64,000 bases of DNA, taken from the NCBI RefSeq assembly GCF_964340395.1, contig NC_135565.1, forward strand, positions 20,798,709 through 20,862,708, in the 5' to 3' direction. Below are positions 51,241 through 62,432 of this stretch, one piece after another. Each line of letters opens with the position of its first letter. Positions within the stretch are counted from its first letter, which is position 1. Source of the stretch: Glandiceps talaboti. Lineage: Eukaryota > Hemichordata > Enteropneusta > Spengelidae. Under the pieces are notes generated by a model. It was not told the DNA's origin. It worked only from the letters and a program-made list of their open reading frames with translations, and made no database searches. The position numbers and the translations under genes were made by a program.

Positions 51241-51727
51241 TAATTATTAAAAGCGTGTTGCTTATGATGACGAAGAAATACACAAACATATTTTTCCGGT
51301 TATAATGTGTGTAATTTATTAGGTGTTACTAATGACATCTGCTTAAATGAAAATAGACCTAAAATGTGTAAATGGCAAAGGTTGAAATACAAATCTCCTT
51401 CAAGAAATGAAGGAATGAAATTGTATTGTTATAAATTGTGAATGGTGTTGACTATCACAAATGTCTTACTATTATTCTAACTCATCACATTTCTCAAGAA
51501 ATATCGAAACACAAAATAAATAGGTCTTCTAGAATTATCTATAGGTGTAGTTTTCCATGTTCTATATTTGATATAAAATGTCATGTTATGAATCGTTAGA
51601 GTATGACTAATAGATGTGTTAATCATGCCACATTACTAGTGTCATCATTTGAAAAAAAAAAAGTTAGCCTTTTAAAGTAGTAGATGGTATCTTCATGTGT
51701 AGTGTAATTCATTGCGTTTGATTTCAT

Positions 51728-51822
51728 TCTATTCTATTCTATTCTATTCTATTCTATTCTATTCTATTCTATTCTATTCTATTCTATTCTATTCTATTCT
51801 ATTCTATTCTATTCTATTCTTT
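51728..51822. repeat. (TATTC)n pentanucleotide array
   Basis: About 19 nearly perfect TATTC units. Confidence 0.97.
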
Positions 51823-51849
51823 ACATGACTCTTCTCTACCCAAGTATAT

Positions 51850-52605
51850 ATAATGTACTACTCTACACTTTTCTACCATAATCAATGCTACGCTAAGCTG
51901 CTCTATGCTACGCGATGCTATGCTATGCAGGCTATGCTACGCTGCGCTATGCTATGCTGCACTATGCCACACTATGCTACACTACACTGTATTCCACTGA
52001 ACTACACTGTACTGCATCATGCCATACCGTACTGTACTTTCCTCTACTCTACTCCACACTACTCTACTCTATGCAACTCTATTCTATATGTATTCTATTC
52101 TATGCTACCTTACTTTATTCTACTGTACACCATCTCTACACTACTCTACTCTATTCTACTGCTACTCTACTCTACACTATCCTATTCTACTTTATTCTAC
52201 TCTACCCTTCTCTACTCTACTCTACTCTACTCTACTCTACTCTATGCAACTCTATTCTATATGTATTCTATTCTATGCTACCTTACTTTATTCTACTGTA
52301 CACCATCTCTGCACTACTCTACTCTATTCTACTACTACTCTACTCTACACTATCCTATTCTACTTTATTCTACTCTACCCTACTCTACTCTACTCTATTC
52401 TACTCTACCCTACCCTACCCTATTCTACTCTACTCTACTCTACTCTACCCTACCCTACCCTACCCTATTCTACTCTACTCTACTCTACTCTACTCTACTC
52501 TACTCTACTCTACTCTACTCTACTCTACTCTACTCTACTCTACCCTACCCTACCCTACCATATTCTACTCTACTCTACTCTACTCTACTCTACTCTACTC
52601 TACTC
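51850..52605. repeat. (CTCTA)n-derived satellite with higher-order duplication
   Basis: Pentanucleotide CTCTA/CCCTA/TTCTA units. A segment of about 170 bp starting at CTATGCAACTCTATTCTATA occurs twice (52069 and 52244), giving a higher-order repeat. Long frames through it encode only Tyr/Ser/Leu/Thr repeats. Confidence 0.93.
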
Positions 52606-54680
52606 GAGACATTGCACTTCCAGACAAACATAATCCCTATAGGAATTATATATTTCTTACTGAAATAGAATGCATGAAATCTTCATTGTACATATGCATG
52701 CATTCAATGAAGAATTAAAACATGGTTAACTTTATGTCTAACTTACAGCCAATACTGTGGTCTCTCAAGAGGGTGTGAAACATGCAATAGTTTTAATACA
52801 AAGCTGCACTACCTGCATATGGAACATTTTTTGAAACTGTTTTGTTAGATATAGCGGCTTATCCTGAACAGAATTGAATCATCTGTGGGTAAGCATAATT
52901 TGTGTAGCAGTGAATATAATACTGTGCAATATATCCAATCAAATTGCCCTTTTGGTTCGCACCCTAAAATCAGCGCCCCAATGAGTCACGATTTCACTTT
53001 ATTAACTTCCTCTTGATAGATAAAATAGACCTCTAATTGACATGTACAATGTCTAATTATTCGTATTTTAACAATTGTCCGCGAATGTATTTGAGATTGT
53101 TTGATCGCAAAAGTATTTCTGCAGTTACAGCTAGTGCAGCTTGAAGAGTTTCTTTCATGCAGGCTAACCTTGAAAACGTCAAAGATTTAAAGCACTTGTG
53201 GAATAGGCGAGCGTGATTTAGTGATTACAGAACAGGTCATACAGAGGTAATAAGATGGTAGTTTGTTAAGTTAGTCATTTTTGAAAGGCAATTGATTAGC
53301 ATATGATTAACATAATGGCTTTAGAGATCGCTTACAGATCACGTTGTCGTAAACCACACATCTTTACGATACATCCAAAACGAGTCTTCGTGTGTCGTTA
53401 CGTCAGCATATCTAAGTATGGGCTTTGGCTTGCGCGAATGACAAATCAAAGCCATACCGATTTATAATGACCGTCGTATATTGAAATTATAGATCTTTTG
53501 GACATAACACTCAGTAAAGCAGTTATTTCAAGATGATGGCGTGCTTGTGAATTTATGGTTATTTGACAGCCAAAAACAAAACCCATATATTGGAAGTAAA
53601 TCTAATAATCTGCAGGTCACGAATGGACTAAAGTAAAAAACACAAATATTTTATCCCTGAGTTGACACTGCGACTAAATTAAATCCATACCATGTCCCAA
53701 ATCAATGTACCAATTAAAAAGCTCTGTTATCATCTCTATTAAATATACAATTAAACTGTCAATTGAGATTTCTGATATTTATGGCCTCAAATGGACGAAA
53801 TAACCTGTAAAGCAAAAAATCCAAATCTGGGCGTATTATGGCACGTTTTGGATGTACCGTTCACTAGAAAACGTACTGATTATACCCTTCTAATTAGGGC
53901 ATTGCGAGACATTGATGGAAAACTTTCACTGCCAATATAGGGTGTTTATACATACACGTCATTAACTGATTGAAGGTCGACATTTCTTTCTACAAATGTA
54001 TTAGGACTTGTGATTTGATTTTTACAATTATCTATCTCATCACCTTAGTGTCAGTGAACAATAATTCATTGTGTAGTGCCAATGTTTTCCTACATAGTCT
54101 AGTCTAGAAATCTATCTTCGAATTCTTGTCTACGTTAAAATTATGTCACGTGTTAGAACTATACTATGAACAATAAAATTTTAATGTGTCTGCAATTACA
54201 CTGATGATTATCCAACGAGTAACTAAGCAGTATGATGACGTTGAACGATAATATCAAGTTGACGACACAGACGTGAAATTCTATCCTAAATACAAATTTT
54301 GAGCACTCCGCTAAATTCCACTAAAGTCCAGTTCATCATCATGGAATCTTCATCCAATGACCACTACCAGCTGTTGTTATAAATTATGACGTTCTCCATA
54401 TTGACGTCTAAATTGTGACGTTCTCCATATTGACGTCTAAATTGTGACGTTCTCTACATGTCTGTAGTTGTCCAATATTAACCCTCATGACAAGAATGAA
54501 ATACATCACGTGACGTTAGCTGTTCATAATTATACAGTCCATGGCTTGTAAGTTGACGTTAGTCTAAAGATTTGATAAAACAAAATAAAATGGTATGAAT
54601 GTCAATTCACTTAGTTACAACATTCATACTTGGCATAAATTATCATTAAAATATATCATCAAACTAAAATAATAGCAATC
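52606..54680. other. Gene-poor region
   Basis: Contains the diverged hairpin cassette at 53341-53385 and a short tandem triplication of TTGTGACGTTCTC-TATTGACGTCTAAA at about 54385-54455. No gene seen. Confidence 0.45.
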
Positions 54681-54682
54681 AG

Positions 54683-54690
54683 TCATTCAG

Positions 54691-54733
<43 letters not shown>

Positions 54734-54998
54734 CTCACTCAATCAATCAATCAATCAATCAGTCAGTCAGTCAGTCAGTCAGTCAGTCAGTCAGTCAGTC
54801 AGTCAGTTAGTCAGTCGATCGATCGAGCGACCGACCGACCGACCGACCAACCAACCAACCAACCAACCAGTGAGTGAGTGAGTGAGTGAGTGAGTGGGTG
54901 AGTGAGTGAGTGAGTGAGTGAGTGAGTGAGTGAGTGAGTGAGTGAGTGAGTGAGTGAGTGAGTGAGTCAATCAATCAATCGAAAATCTATTTATATGT

Positions 54999-55064
<66 letters not shown>

Positions 55065-55136
55065 CTGAATGCGCAAAATCAATCAGTCAGTAATCAATCA
55101 ATCAATCAATCAATCAAGCAAGCAAGCAAGCAAGCA
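54683..55136. repeat. Large compound tetranucleotide block
   Basis: AATC, AGTC, GATC/GACC, AACC, GTGA, then (TA)n (55008-55062) and AATC/AAGC units in succession. One unit type changes to the next by single substitutions, as expected from slippage. Confidence 0.96.
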
Positions 55137-55467
55137 AATCAATAATCAATTAGATATTGCATAAAGTGATGAATAATCTTGGAATATCAATTTAATTTTT
55201 TCGAATAATCTAGATAAATGTTGATGTATGTTTTCTGTTTTGAAATAGCGTACTTTAGACTTTAATTGTAACACATTCAAAGTCTTACCAGTTATTGGTA
55301 TTGTACACATGGTCCACTAGTGTGTAGACTTTGAGTAGACATAGACAGAATATATGTGTGGTCAGACTGAAACGGTAAAGTAGTCCAAGTTAATGGCAAT
55401 TCATTTTAATACTTCAATACCTGCTTCAGTTGTAACCAAGTAACACTCCTAAAGAAGTGACAATTCA

Positions 55468-55509
55468 ATTCAATTCAATTCAATTCAATTCAATTCAATT
55501 CAATTCAAT
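55468..55509. repeat. (CAATT)n pentanucleotide array
   Basis: About 8 perfect units. Confidence 0.95.
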
Positions 55510-55887
55510 AAAGAAGTGGAAGCATGCCACAGAGAGACGCTATGAAAAAACACCTTAAATGTAGAAGATAATCTAACCATTGGCATCATGGAACAATAAA
55601 GCTAAGATTATGGATAATTATAATCGAATAATAATAGTATATGTGATACAAATACGCGTAAACAACGTATGTGCGTGAAACTGACAGGTATGAAGTGAGC
55701 GGACGATTGTGACTGTATTTTTGCAATAAAGCTTACTGATGATGTGTATTTTCAGTGTTCACCTCCTTCCCTTGATGTAATAATCTTTAGACTCAACGAG
55801 AATATCAATACAAACACTTGAAACCCCTGAAAACCTAGTCTTTCTCACTGTAAAACAACACCATGTCCCACTACCACCGGTACACAG

Positions 55888-56137
55888 CAGCTTCCTGGTT
55901 TACCTTACATCGACGTTGGTGGCGGACTTTCAAAACGAAGCGCAAGCGGGCAGACTGGACGATCGATCAATATTTGTTGCATTGCTGGGAAGGACGCGGG
56001 AAGCGCTCACTCATGTGCTCATATTCATACGAAGACAGGGTATGGAACCGCTCTCAAAAAGTCTGGAGACCTGCGTTACCGAAAGGGGGAGACAGGGGGA
56101 CATTTTTGACCCAGCATCACAAAGAATTCAAAGGGTA
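55888..56137 (+). CDS. Isolated coding-looking exon, unknown protein
   Basis: Open for over 80 codons, GC-rich in an AT-rich region, with a possible acceptor (ACACAG near 55887) and donor AGG/GTAACC at 56137. The peptide includes LVADFQNEAQAGRLDD, FVALLGRTREALTHVLIFI and MEPLSKSLETC, a regular helix-like pattern. The family is not recognised. Part of it (55992-56045) recurs inverted at 56206-56263, so it may be an exon captured or duplicated by a mobile element. No partner exons were found nearby. Confidence 0.3.
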
Positions 56138-56263
56138 ACCTAAATTATTATTTTTCATTATATTTCGTATTGGGAGTACTCAAACCTTCATGTACATTTG
56201 GATTGCATACCCTGTCTGTATTATAGTGTGCGGAGAAGGTGACATGAGTGAGCGCGTCCGCGC

Positions 56264-57885
56264 CCTTAGCAACTAATTGTAACAATGTATCACCGACACG
56301 CTTGCTACAGATGTGAGCCACCAACGTTCATTTTGACACGATATATTTCTCGAACTCACACATCACATGCATTATTACATCAGAAATCTACCTCTAGCTC
56401 TACAATAGGAAAAGACTGGGTTCTTTGTTTCGTTTTTAAATTCTATTTTCATTTTGTTATTTTATATATTCACAATCTTAGCTTTATTGTGCCATGATGC
56501 CCACGATCTAGCTAGATACAGAGGTAAGAAACTGATACTCAGACTAAGGCAAGGCAGCTTTGCTTACTGTAGCTTAAAGCGAACGTCTTAACAAGGAAGT
56601 TATATAGTGAATTAATCTCATTATAATCAGATGTAAATTTGATAAAATGTATGGCACTTCTTCTAAGCAGAACGTGATTCAAAAAAGAAGGTGATCACTC
56701 ACGCAGTCGCGGAACAAAACAATTCGAAAATAAACGACTGTATATGAAGGAAATCGACTGAGGTAAATAAATAAATCGGGCTGTATTTATACATCAGATT
56801 TTAATTAAATTGCTGTTGAAGATTGACTAATTCTAACAGGAAGTAGTGACAGACGAATAATAGTTTTATATACAAAAATGAAGAGAAACAATAACACAAA
56901 AAGGGGCACGGTTTGAAAGATTTCATTTGATAGTCAAACATGTACACCCGTTCTTTTCTACATATGGACGACACACATGTTCAAATTGTTAACACTGTAT
57001 GTACCAGTGCCTTAGATAGGTGACTATCAAATATCGATAGCGCCATGCACCAATACATATAGAGTAACGATAACATATATTTAACCTTTTCTCAGATGAA
57101 AGAAATTGTAATAAAGTAAAATAAATGTTCAAACCTAACAGCAGACAAATAATCCCAAAAATTGTACATCATGTATACTCTTGGCTACATTCATGTCAAT
57201 GTATTTTTTGGTGATTGATAGCCAATCATGTAACTCTAGCATGATGAGTTCAAAGGTTATTAGTCTAGTCTGTATATTATTTGTGGTATAGGACATTTTG
57301 AATCACCTGTAAGATCATAATTGATTTTACCCTACACGTGATGAGAAGTTTGATATCGGCATTATACGTTTTGTTCGACCACATAATCGTGATATATCAG
57401 CTAGAATTTAATTGATGAATCACTGCAGTCATATAACATTAGTATTTCAGTTCACGTTTGAGAATGGTTTGATTAAACACCATTGTCTTTCAGAAATGCC
57501 TCAACAGTGTATTTACGGAATTAATTATCACACGAAGTACAGAGAACTCTTTCATCTTTGTGATATATAGAAACGTTAATGAACATAATATTTTGAAACA
57601 TCTGAGAAACATAGTTACATCGAGAAGATATGATGGGAGAGTAATAGGGAATGCAGCAGAAAGCGGTGATTACGCTGACTACGACTTGAACATATAGTCT
57701 TATATCGAATAAATTTCTGCTCATAATATGTGAGCTGTGCACGTGTACATGTCTCTCAACAGTATTCCTCGGGCGTGTTCGTTTATGCTCGGGCGTGTTC
57801 GTCTATGTTCAGTTATATACATTAAATGTAATTCTATGAAAACATTAAAAAGACAAAAACCTTCAACTTACCAGCAACATTTACC
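56264..57885. other. Gene-poor region
   Basis: No recognised gene, array or element. Several frames under 80 codons are present, but none has splice or family support. Confidence 0.45.
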
Positions 57886-57887
57886 CG

Positions 57888-57985
57888 TACATCGTCGTAA
57901 ACCACATCCTCTTTTACGGCACCGTCCAAGACGCACCAAGAGGCAGCGTCGCGGAAGAAATAAGAGCTCTGATTTGTGAGAATGG
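57888..57985 (+). repeat. Hairpin cassette, single copy
   Basis: ATCGTCGTAAACCACATCCT then CTTTTACGGCACCGTCCAAG, and further on GCTCTGATTTGTGAGAATGG. The copy is open in the frame reading VVNHILFYGTVQDAPRGSV, and it shares the first 40 bp and the last 15 bp with the 51147 copy. Either a repeat family or an exon duplicated several times. Confidence 0.55.
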
Positions 57986-59060
57986 TACCTGTACGAAGCG
58001 GTGGGTTGCTGTACGTCGAGGGCCGAAGCCCGCACGCACTGTGGCTTGCCTGCCCTCACACATGATAACTTACTATTTATAGGTACTGGTATTGATCACG
58101 GCATGACTTATCATTCGCCGAATGGTATGTAAAATATTTCCCCTTTGTTCAAAAAGACAAGGGCGTGGGTGGTAAATGGACTTTAGATAGCATTATAGTA
58201 GTTTCTTCGAGGAAAAAAGGCATTGTCATCAAATATGGTACAACATTGTCACGACTGTATGTTTAATTTGTAATCATTGATTTATCACCTGTAATCAGAG
58301 GGATGGCGTTTGTAAAGAGCAAAAACAGATCATTGGACTGATTATATACGATATTATTATCATTTATGTATATAGTTTAATTACTAAGTTTGACCATGTA
58401 CCATTTACTACGTATATGGATAAAAGACAAAATCAGCAATACCAGTTACTAAGCACAAATTAATATAATTAAAATATTTACATATTTATTTTCTCAAACG
58501 CCGTCTCCCACTTTCTGTCATTAGTATCGTTTACTATATCTCGAAATGGTATTTAAAAGAAGTATTGACATAAATTAATGAATGATAAGAGTTTACATGG
58601 GACATGCCATACCAACTGTTCATTGGATAAGATAGTAATTGCATTTTATTAACAAATAAAAATATCGGATGATCATTATATTTGTTGTAGATTGAAATTT
58701 GATGACAGCAGAGGATAACAGTGTGTTGACAGAAATTCTAATGACTAGATAGCGAAGTACTTCAGTTCTTGTTATAATTACGATCCCATTCAATTTGGAG
58801 AAGGGCACAGCGTTTCAAAATGTGGTTGTCAAGCAAATTTGTAACTAGTTTGATAAAACAACGTTTGTGTGTTTGTAAGTTAAAGCCTTCTCATATCAAT
58901 TAGTGGTATTCATCTTGATAATGTGTCTTCGAGATGTTATCTCCTTCAAATGTCTCATTTTCTTTATTTCATTACTCTCATTACTTTTACTTTTATTTCA
59001 GTTACTGTACTATAAGTATTTTACGAATTGCATTCACATTTAATTTAATATTTATTCCCA
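57986..59060. other. No recognised feature
   Basis: AT-rich sequence with no coding, RNA or tandem-repeat signal that I can support. Confidence 0.4.
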
Positions 59061-59069
59061 ACATGTGTC

Positions 59070-59290
59070 TTCGTTTACCCGGGAAAATACGAGTGACTTA
59101 AGGGGGCTTGTCGCTATTAGTCAAAGACGAGTTTTGACAACACTAAATATTGGAAAGTAATACATTTTACCTGCATATAAACTGGTTTTAAGAAAGCAAC
59201 GTGGATGATTCTGGTTCATATTTTGAGTAATGGAGGACCAGTGATGTAGACGCATGTTGTCGTGACGAGAACAATATTCTAGTATTTGCC
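59070..59290. repeat. Diverged relative of the 3853 foldback and 4060 repeat
   Basis: GGGAAAATACGAGTGACTTA resembles the 3853-3965 hairpin arm, and GTGATGTAGACGCATGTTGT resembles the 4060-4150 repeat. They occur in the same order and at similar spacing, so the two parts form one composite element. Confidence 0.5.
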
Positions 59291-59973
59291 TTCATTTGAA
59301 CTAGATCAACTGACTGTGTTTTACGACTGCTCATCGCGTGATGAAGGCCTGGTATACCCTGGAAATTTTGGAATGTTCTTATCACATAAAGGTGCCCTAT
59401 TGACCCCTATTTGAAATTCGACCTACAAAACGATGCATTCCGTCTTAAACAGTAGAAATGGTAATGTTGGACATAAGTGCAAGATAACTAATTCGAATAA
59501 AATACCACGTGACGTTCAGATCAATTTGACCTGGTTTGACTGTGAATCCGAGTGTAGACTGTGTAAGTGAGAAATGGGGAAGCAATGGTACAATGAACAT
59601 CATCACGTCATCGCAACAAAAGGGTGCTATGGTATTAGTAGGAAATGTAACGTGCCAAGGGGTATTTCTACTGTCACACGTTCTGTTAATGATTTCCAAC
59701 AGCGTGTATACGTACGTACACATTTAATTATAAGTGTTTTCATCAACGTGACGTTTCCATTCAATTTGCACGTTGCCTTCCATCATCTAGAGGCAGCTAT
59801 TTTACGCTTGCGCACATGGTAGGTTGTCAGGTCAATAATATTACGACGAGGTTTTTATTATTGATATTAATTAGTATTATTAATATTCCATTATTAAATT
59901 ATAATATGCACTATGTCAAGGGCTGTGCTACCAACAAAGTTCTTTTTATTAATTATTTTGATGAATTAAGCGG

Positions 59974-60005
59974 CTGATGAAGAGTCGGTCTTGGCTCGAA
60001 AAGCA
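59974..60005 (+). ncRNA. Hammerhead-ribozyme-like motif
   Basis: CTGATGA, then A, GAGTC-GGTCTT-GGCTC (5-bp stem II with one G-T pair), then GAAAAGC. The two conserved boxes and stem II are present; a closed stem III with a cleavage site was not found, so this is probably a relic or a permuted form. Confidence 0.35.
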
Positions 60006-60009
60006 GTAG

Positions 60010-61500
60010 AATTAAAGAAGTTTCAATAAACAGATGATATGCCACAGTCGACCTTTACCCCAAGCATATACTCGTGTGTCAGACTACACAATCTCTAGTG
60101 TCTGGTCAATAAATTGAAAATGTATACAAGGACTAAGTATCAACCTGTCATGACATATTCACCAAGCATTACCATTGCAACGTGGTCATTTTCCACAAAT
60201 TAACAGTCATTTGTTGAATACATATTGGCCTTAAGGCATCATGAATCCTTCTCATTTAAACGTATGAGTAGATGAAAAGTAATGTGTGAACGAGGGAGGG
60301 GACAAGCATTGTTAGTAACAAATTCTCAAAGTCAGACGTATTGAATTTAGTGCAGAAATAAGCAGCCATCATGTAAATGGAGACAGTTTAAGGCAACCTT
60401 AAGGTGACCTAGAAATTCAAACAGAAAGGTTATCTCTGCATTCTCTGCACTATGAACTATTCAACGAAAGACTGGTACGAAATTACAGGTTTTTGTCGTT
60501 ATCGGCAGTCTATACCTCTTATCATACAAACTATCACGTCCAGGTGTTTGCTTAACGCTTCGCAAAAAATTCGTCTGGCCACACTGACATGTGTTGTGTT
60601 GTCCAAATGGCGATAAAGGTAGCAGTTTTAATATACATGCGCAGTTTCTTATTCTTGCGTCACATGTAGGGCTTTCCTAGAGGAAGTCACGCATGCGCTT
60701 ATACATGTCTGGACACATCCCTCATTGTTGAATGATGTGAACATGGTTGCATGACAATATCGTGTTCTTCAAGTATGATTTCAAAAGATTACGCTGTTCC
60801 GTAACAATAATTCCCGATTCTTATCACACGGATGTAACGCTGGAATAGAGGATCACTGGTTCTGTATGCCTGTGGATTGTAAAAAGTATAGGCCTACATC
60901 TGACTGTCGATAACCACGTTTTCGTGTTGGTGAGTACAACCTGACAAGTGTTATTGTTGTAAATATAAAACAGGCCATTGACATTTGGATAAGATCGACT
61001 AACCAGAGTTCCCTACAACACTGAACAGTATACGTATTATTAATCAAAACAGCGAACATAGCTTTCAGTGACAGTAAGTTGTATTTATTAGATCATGAAA
61101 TTTTATACTTAACTATAAGTTATTAAAATTACTATATTGATTTCAACATTTATTGGTGTGTGGCATCCATAACTATCCGTATATGATTTACGCCGATGAT
61201 CATAGCATATTATGCTCAATATACAAGTTTTCAAAACAAGTCATTTACATTTTAACAACTAACTGTGGACGTACTTTGAATAATAAAAAATGCGCAAAAA
61301 TGTATGTTCCTTGTACTTGATGTTGCTTCGTTTTCAAGGAAAATATATTAATTTTAAAGTTTATTTTAAAAATACAGGTAATGTGTAAATATATGAATGT
61401 TTACTTGTAACTAGCAATCCGTATAGGACAGTATTACTATTAGTAATATGATACATGAAACTCACCCAAATAATGAATTTATTAAATTAAATTAAGGAAA
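60010..61500. other. Gene-poor region
   Basis: No supported gene, repeat array or regulatory signal. Short frames only. Confidence 0.4.
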
Positions 61501-61507
61501 GAAAAAT

Positions 61508-61583
61508 AACACCTGTAGGATTTGAACCCACATCCCCTGAATAGTAGCCAGAGTGGTCTAGTAGCCAACTTAGCTATAGTGCA
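61508..61583 (-). tRNA. tRNA-like sequence, probably a degenerate tRNA
   Basis: On the minus strand, TAGCTAAGTTGG fits the A box and GGTTCAAATCC the B box of tRNA promoters. The T arm pairs GTGGG with CCTAC. An anticodon-like loop CTACTAT with a U33 position sits on a 5-bp stem. The acceptor stem pairs poorly and the implied anticodon ACU is unusual for a class I tRNA. Likely a pseudo-tRNA or tRNA-derived repeat rather than a working gene. Confidence 0.35.
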
Positions 61584-61638
61584 ACTGGCAGATTCCATGT
61601 GTCGTCCTGATTTGTCTCTTTCTATTCCTCAAGGCATA

Positions 61639-61972
61639 TAGAATAGAATAGAATAGAATAGAATAGAATTGAATAGAATAGAACAGAATAGAACAGAACA
61701 GAACAGAACAGAACAGAACAGAACAGAACAGAATAGAACAGAACAGAACAGTATAGAATAGAATAGAACAGAATAGAATAGAATTCAAAAGAATAGAATA
61801 GAATAGAATAGAATAGAATAGAATAGAACAGAACAGAACAGAATAGAACAGAATAGAATTCAAAAGAATAGAAGAGTAGAATAGAATAGAATAGAATTCA
61901 AAAGAATAGAATAGAGTAGAATAGAATAGAACAGAATAGAGTAGAATAGAACAGAACAGAACAGAACAGAAG
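61639..61972. repeat. (GAATA)n/(GAACA)n pentanucleotide array
   Basis: AGAAT and AGAAC units mixed over about 330 bp, with a repeated GAATTCAAAA variant. The array lies just upstream (minus-strand sense) of the tRNA-like sequence. Confidence 0.96.
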
Positions 61973-62048
61973 CATTTTCATGTGAACATGATATATACAA
62001 TAATGAGTACGTAGTTGTTCAGTCGAGAGATGAAACAGTATTTAAAAC

Positions 62049-62054
62049 TTTATT
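62049..62054 (-). terminator. Possible poly(A) signal of TNF gene 4
   Basis: AATAAA on the minus strand about 380 nt after the stop codon of the minus-strand TNF gene. Confidence 0.35.
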
Positions 62055-62181
62055 TGAAATATACAGAAAATAATATCAGAAATGCGGAAAATCGCGAGTA
62101 CAAAATTGATTATTTGTCCTTTCTCTATCCGTGGTAAAGCTGCCAATACTTTGGAGTATATCATCAGGTTACATTAACCCC

Positions 62182-62355
62182 GGCGCACACACGAACAAAG
62201 TGCTGAGCAAAAAGTCATTCGTGCCATTTTGCTCAGCAGATAGCTCATGTGTGCGGGTAAATTTTCATGAGATTTCAAACGTTCGGGGCTGTGAGCCAAA
62301 TATCTAGCGTGTTTGATAATTTTTGCCTCGAATGACTTTTTGCTCGTGTGTGCGG
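62182..62355. mobile_element. Inverted-repeat element in 3' flank of TNF gene 4
   Basis: GAGCAAAAAGTCATTCG and CGAATGACTTTTTGCTC are exact inverted copies, and the outer CGCACACACGA / TCGTGTGTGCG ends also match. About 174 bp, short MITE-like. If the AATAAA at 62054 is used, it would be transcribed as a hairpin within the 3' UTR. Confidence 0.7.
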
Positions 62356-62432
62356 CAAACCGTGAGCAAAATGCTCACAAGTCACAACTTCTCTCTCATT
62401 TTTATCTTAGTACAATATAAACTATTGAAACG

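Noticed and set aside
51853-52718. Three overlapping frames of 200-270 codons
   Set aside because: Pentanucleotide satellite; a five-base unit yields openness in all forward frames when no stop is in the motif.
61570-61863. 97-codon minus-strand frame
   Set aside because: Translation of the GAATA/GAACA array.
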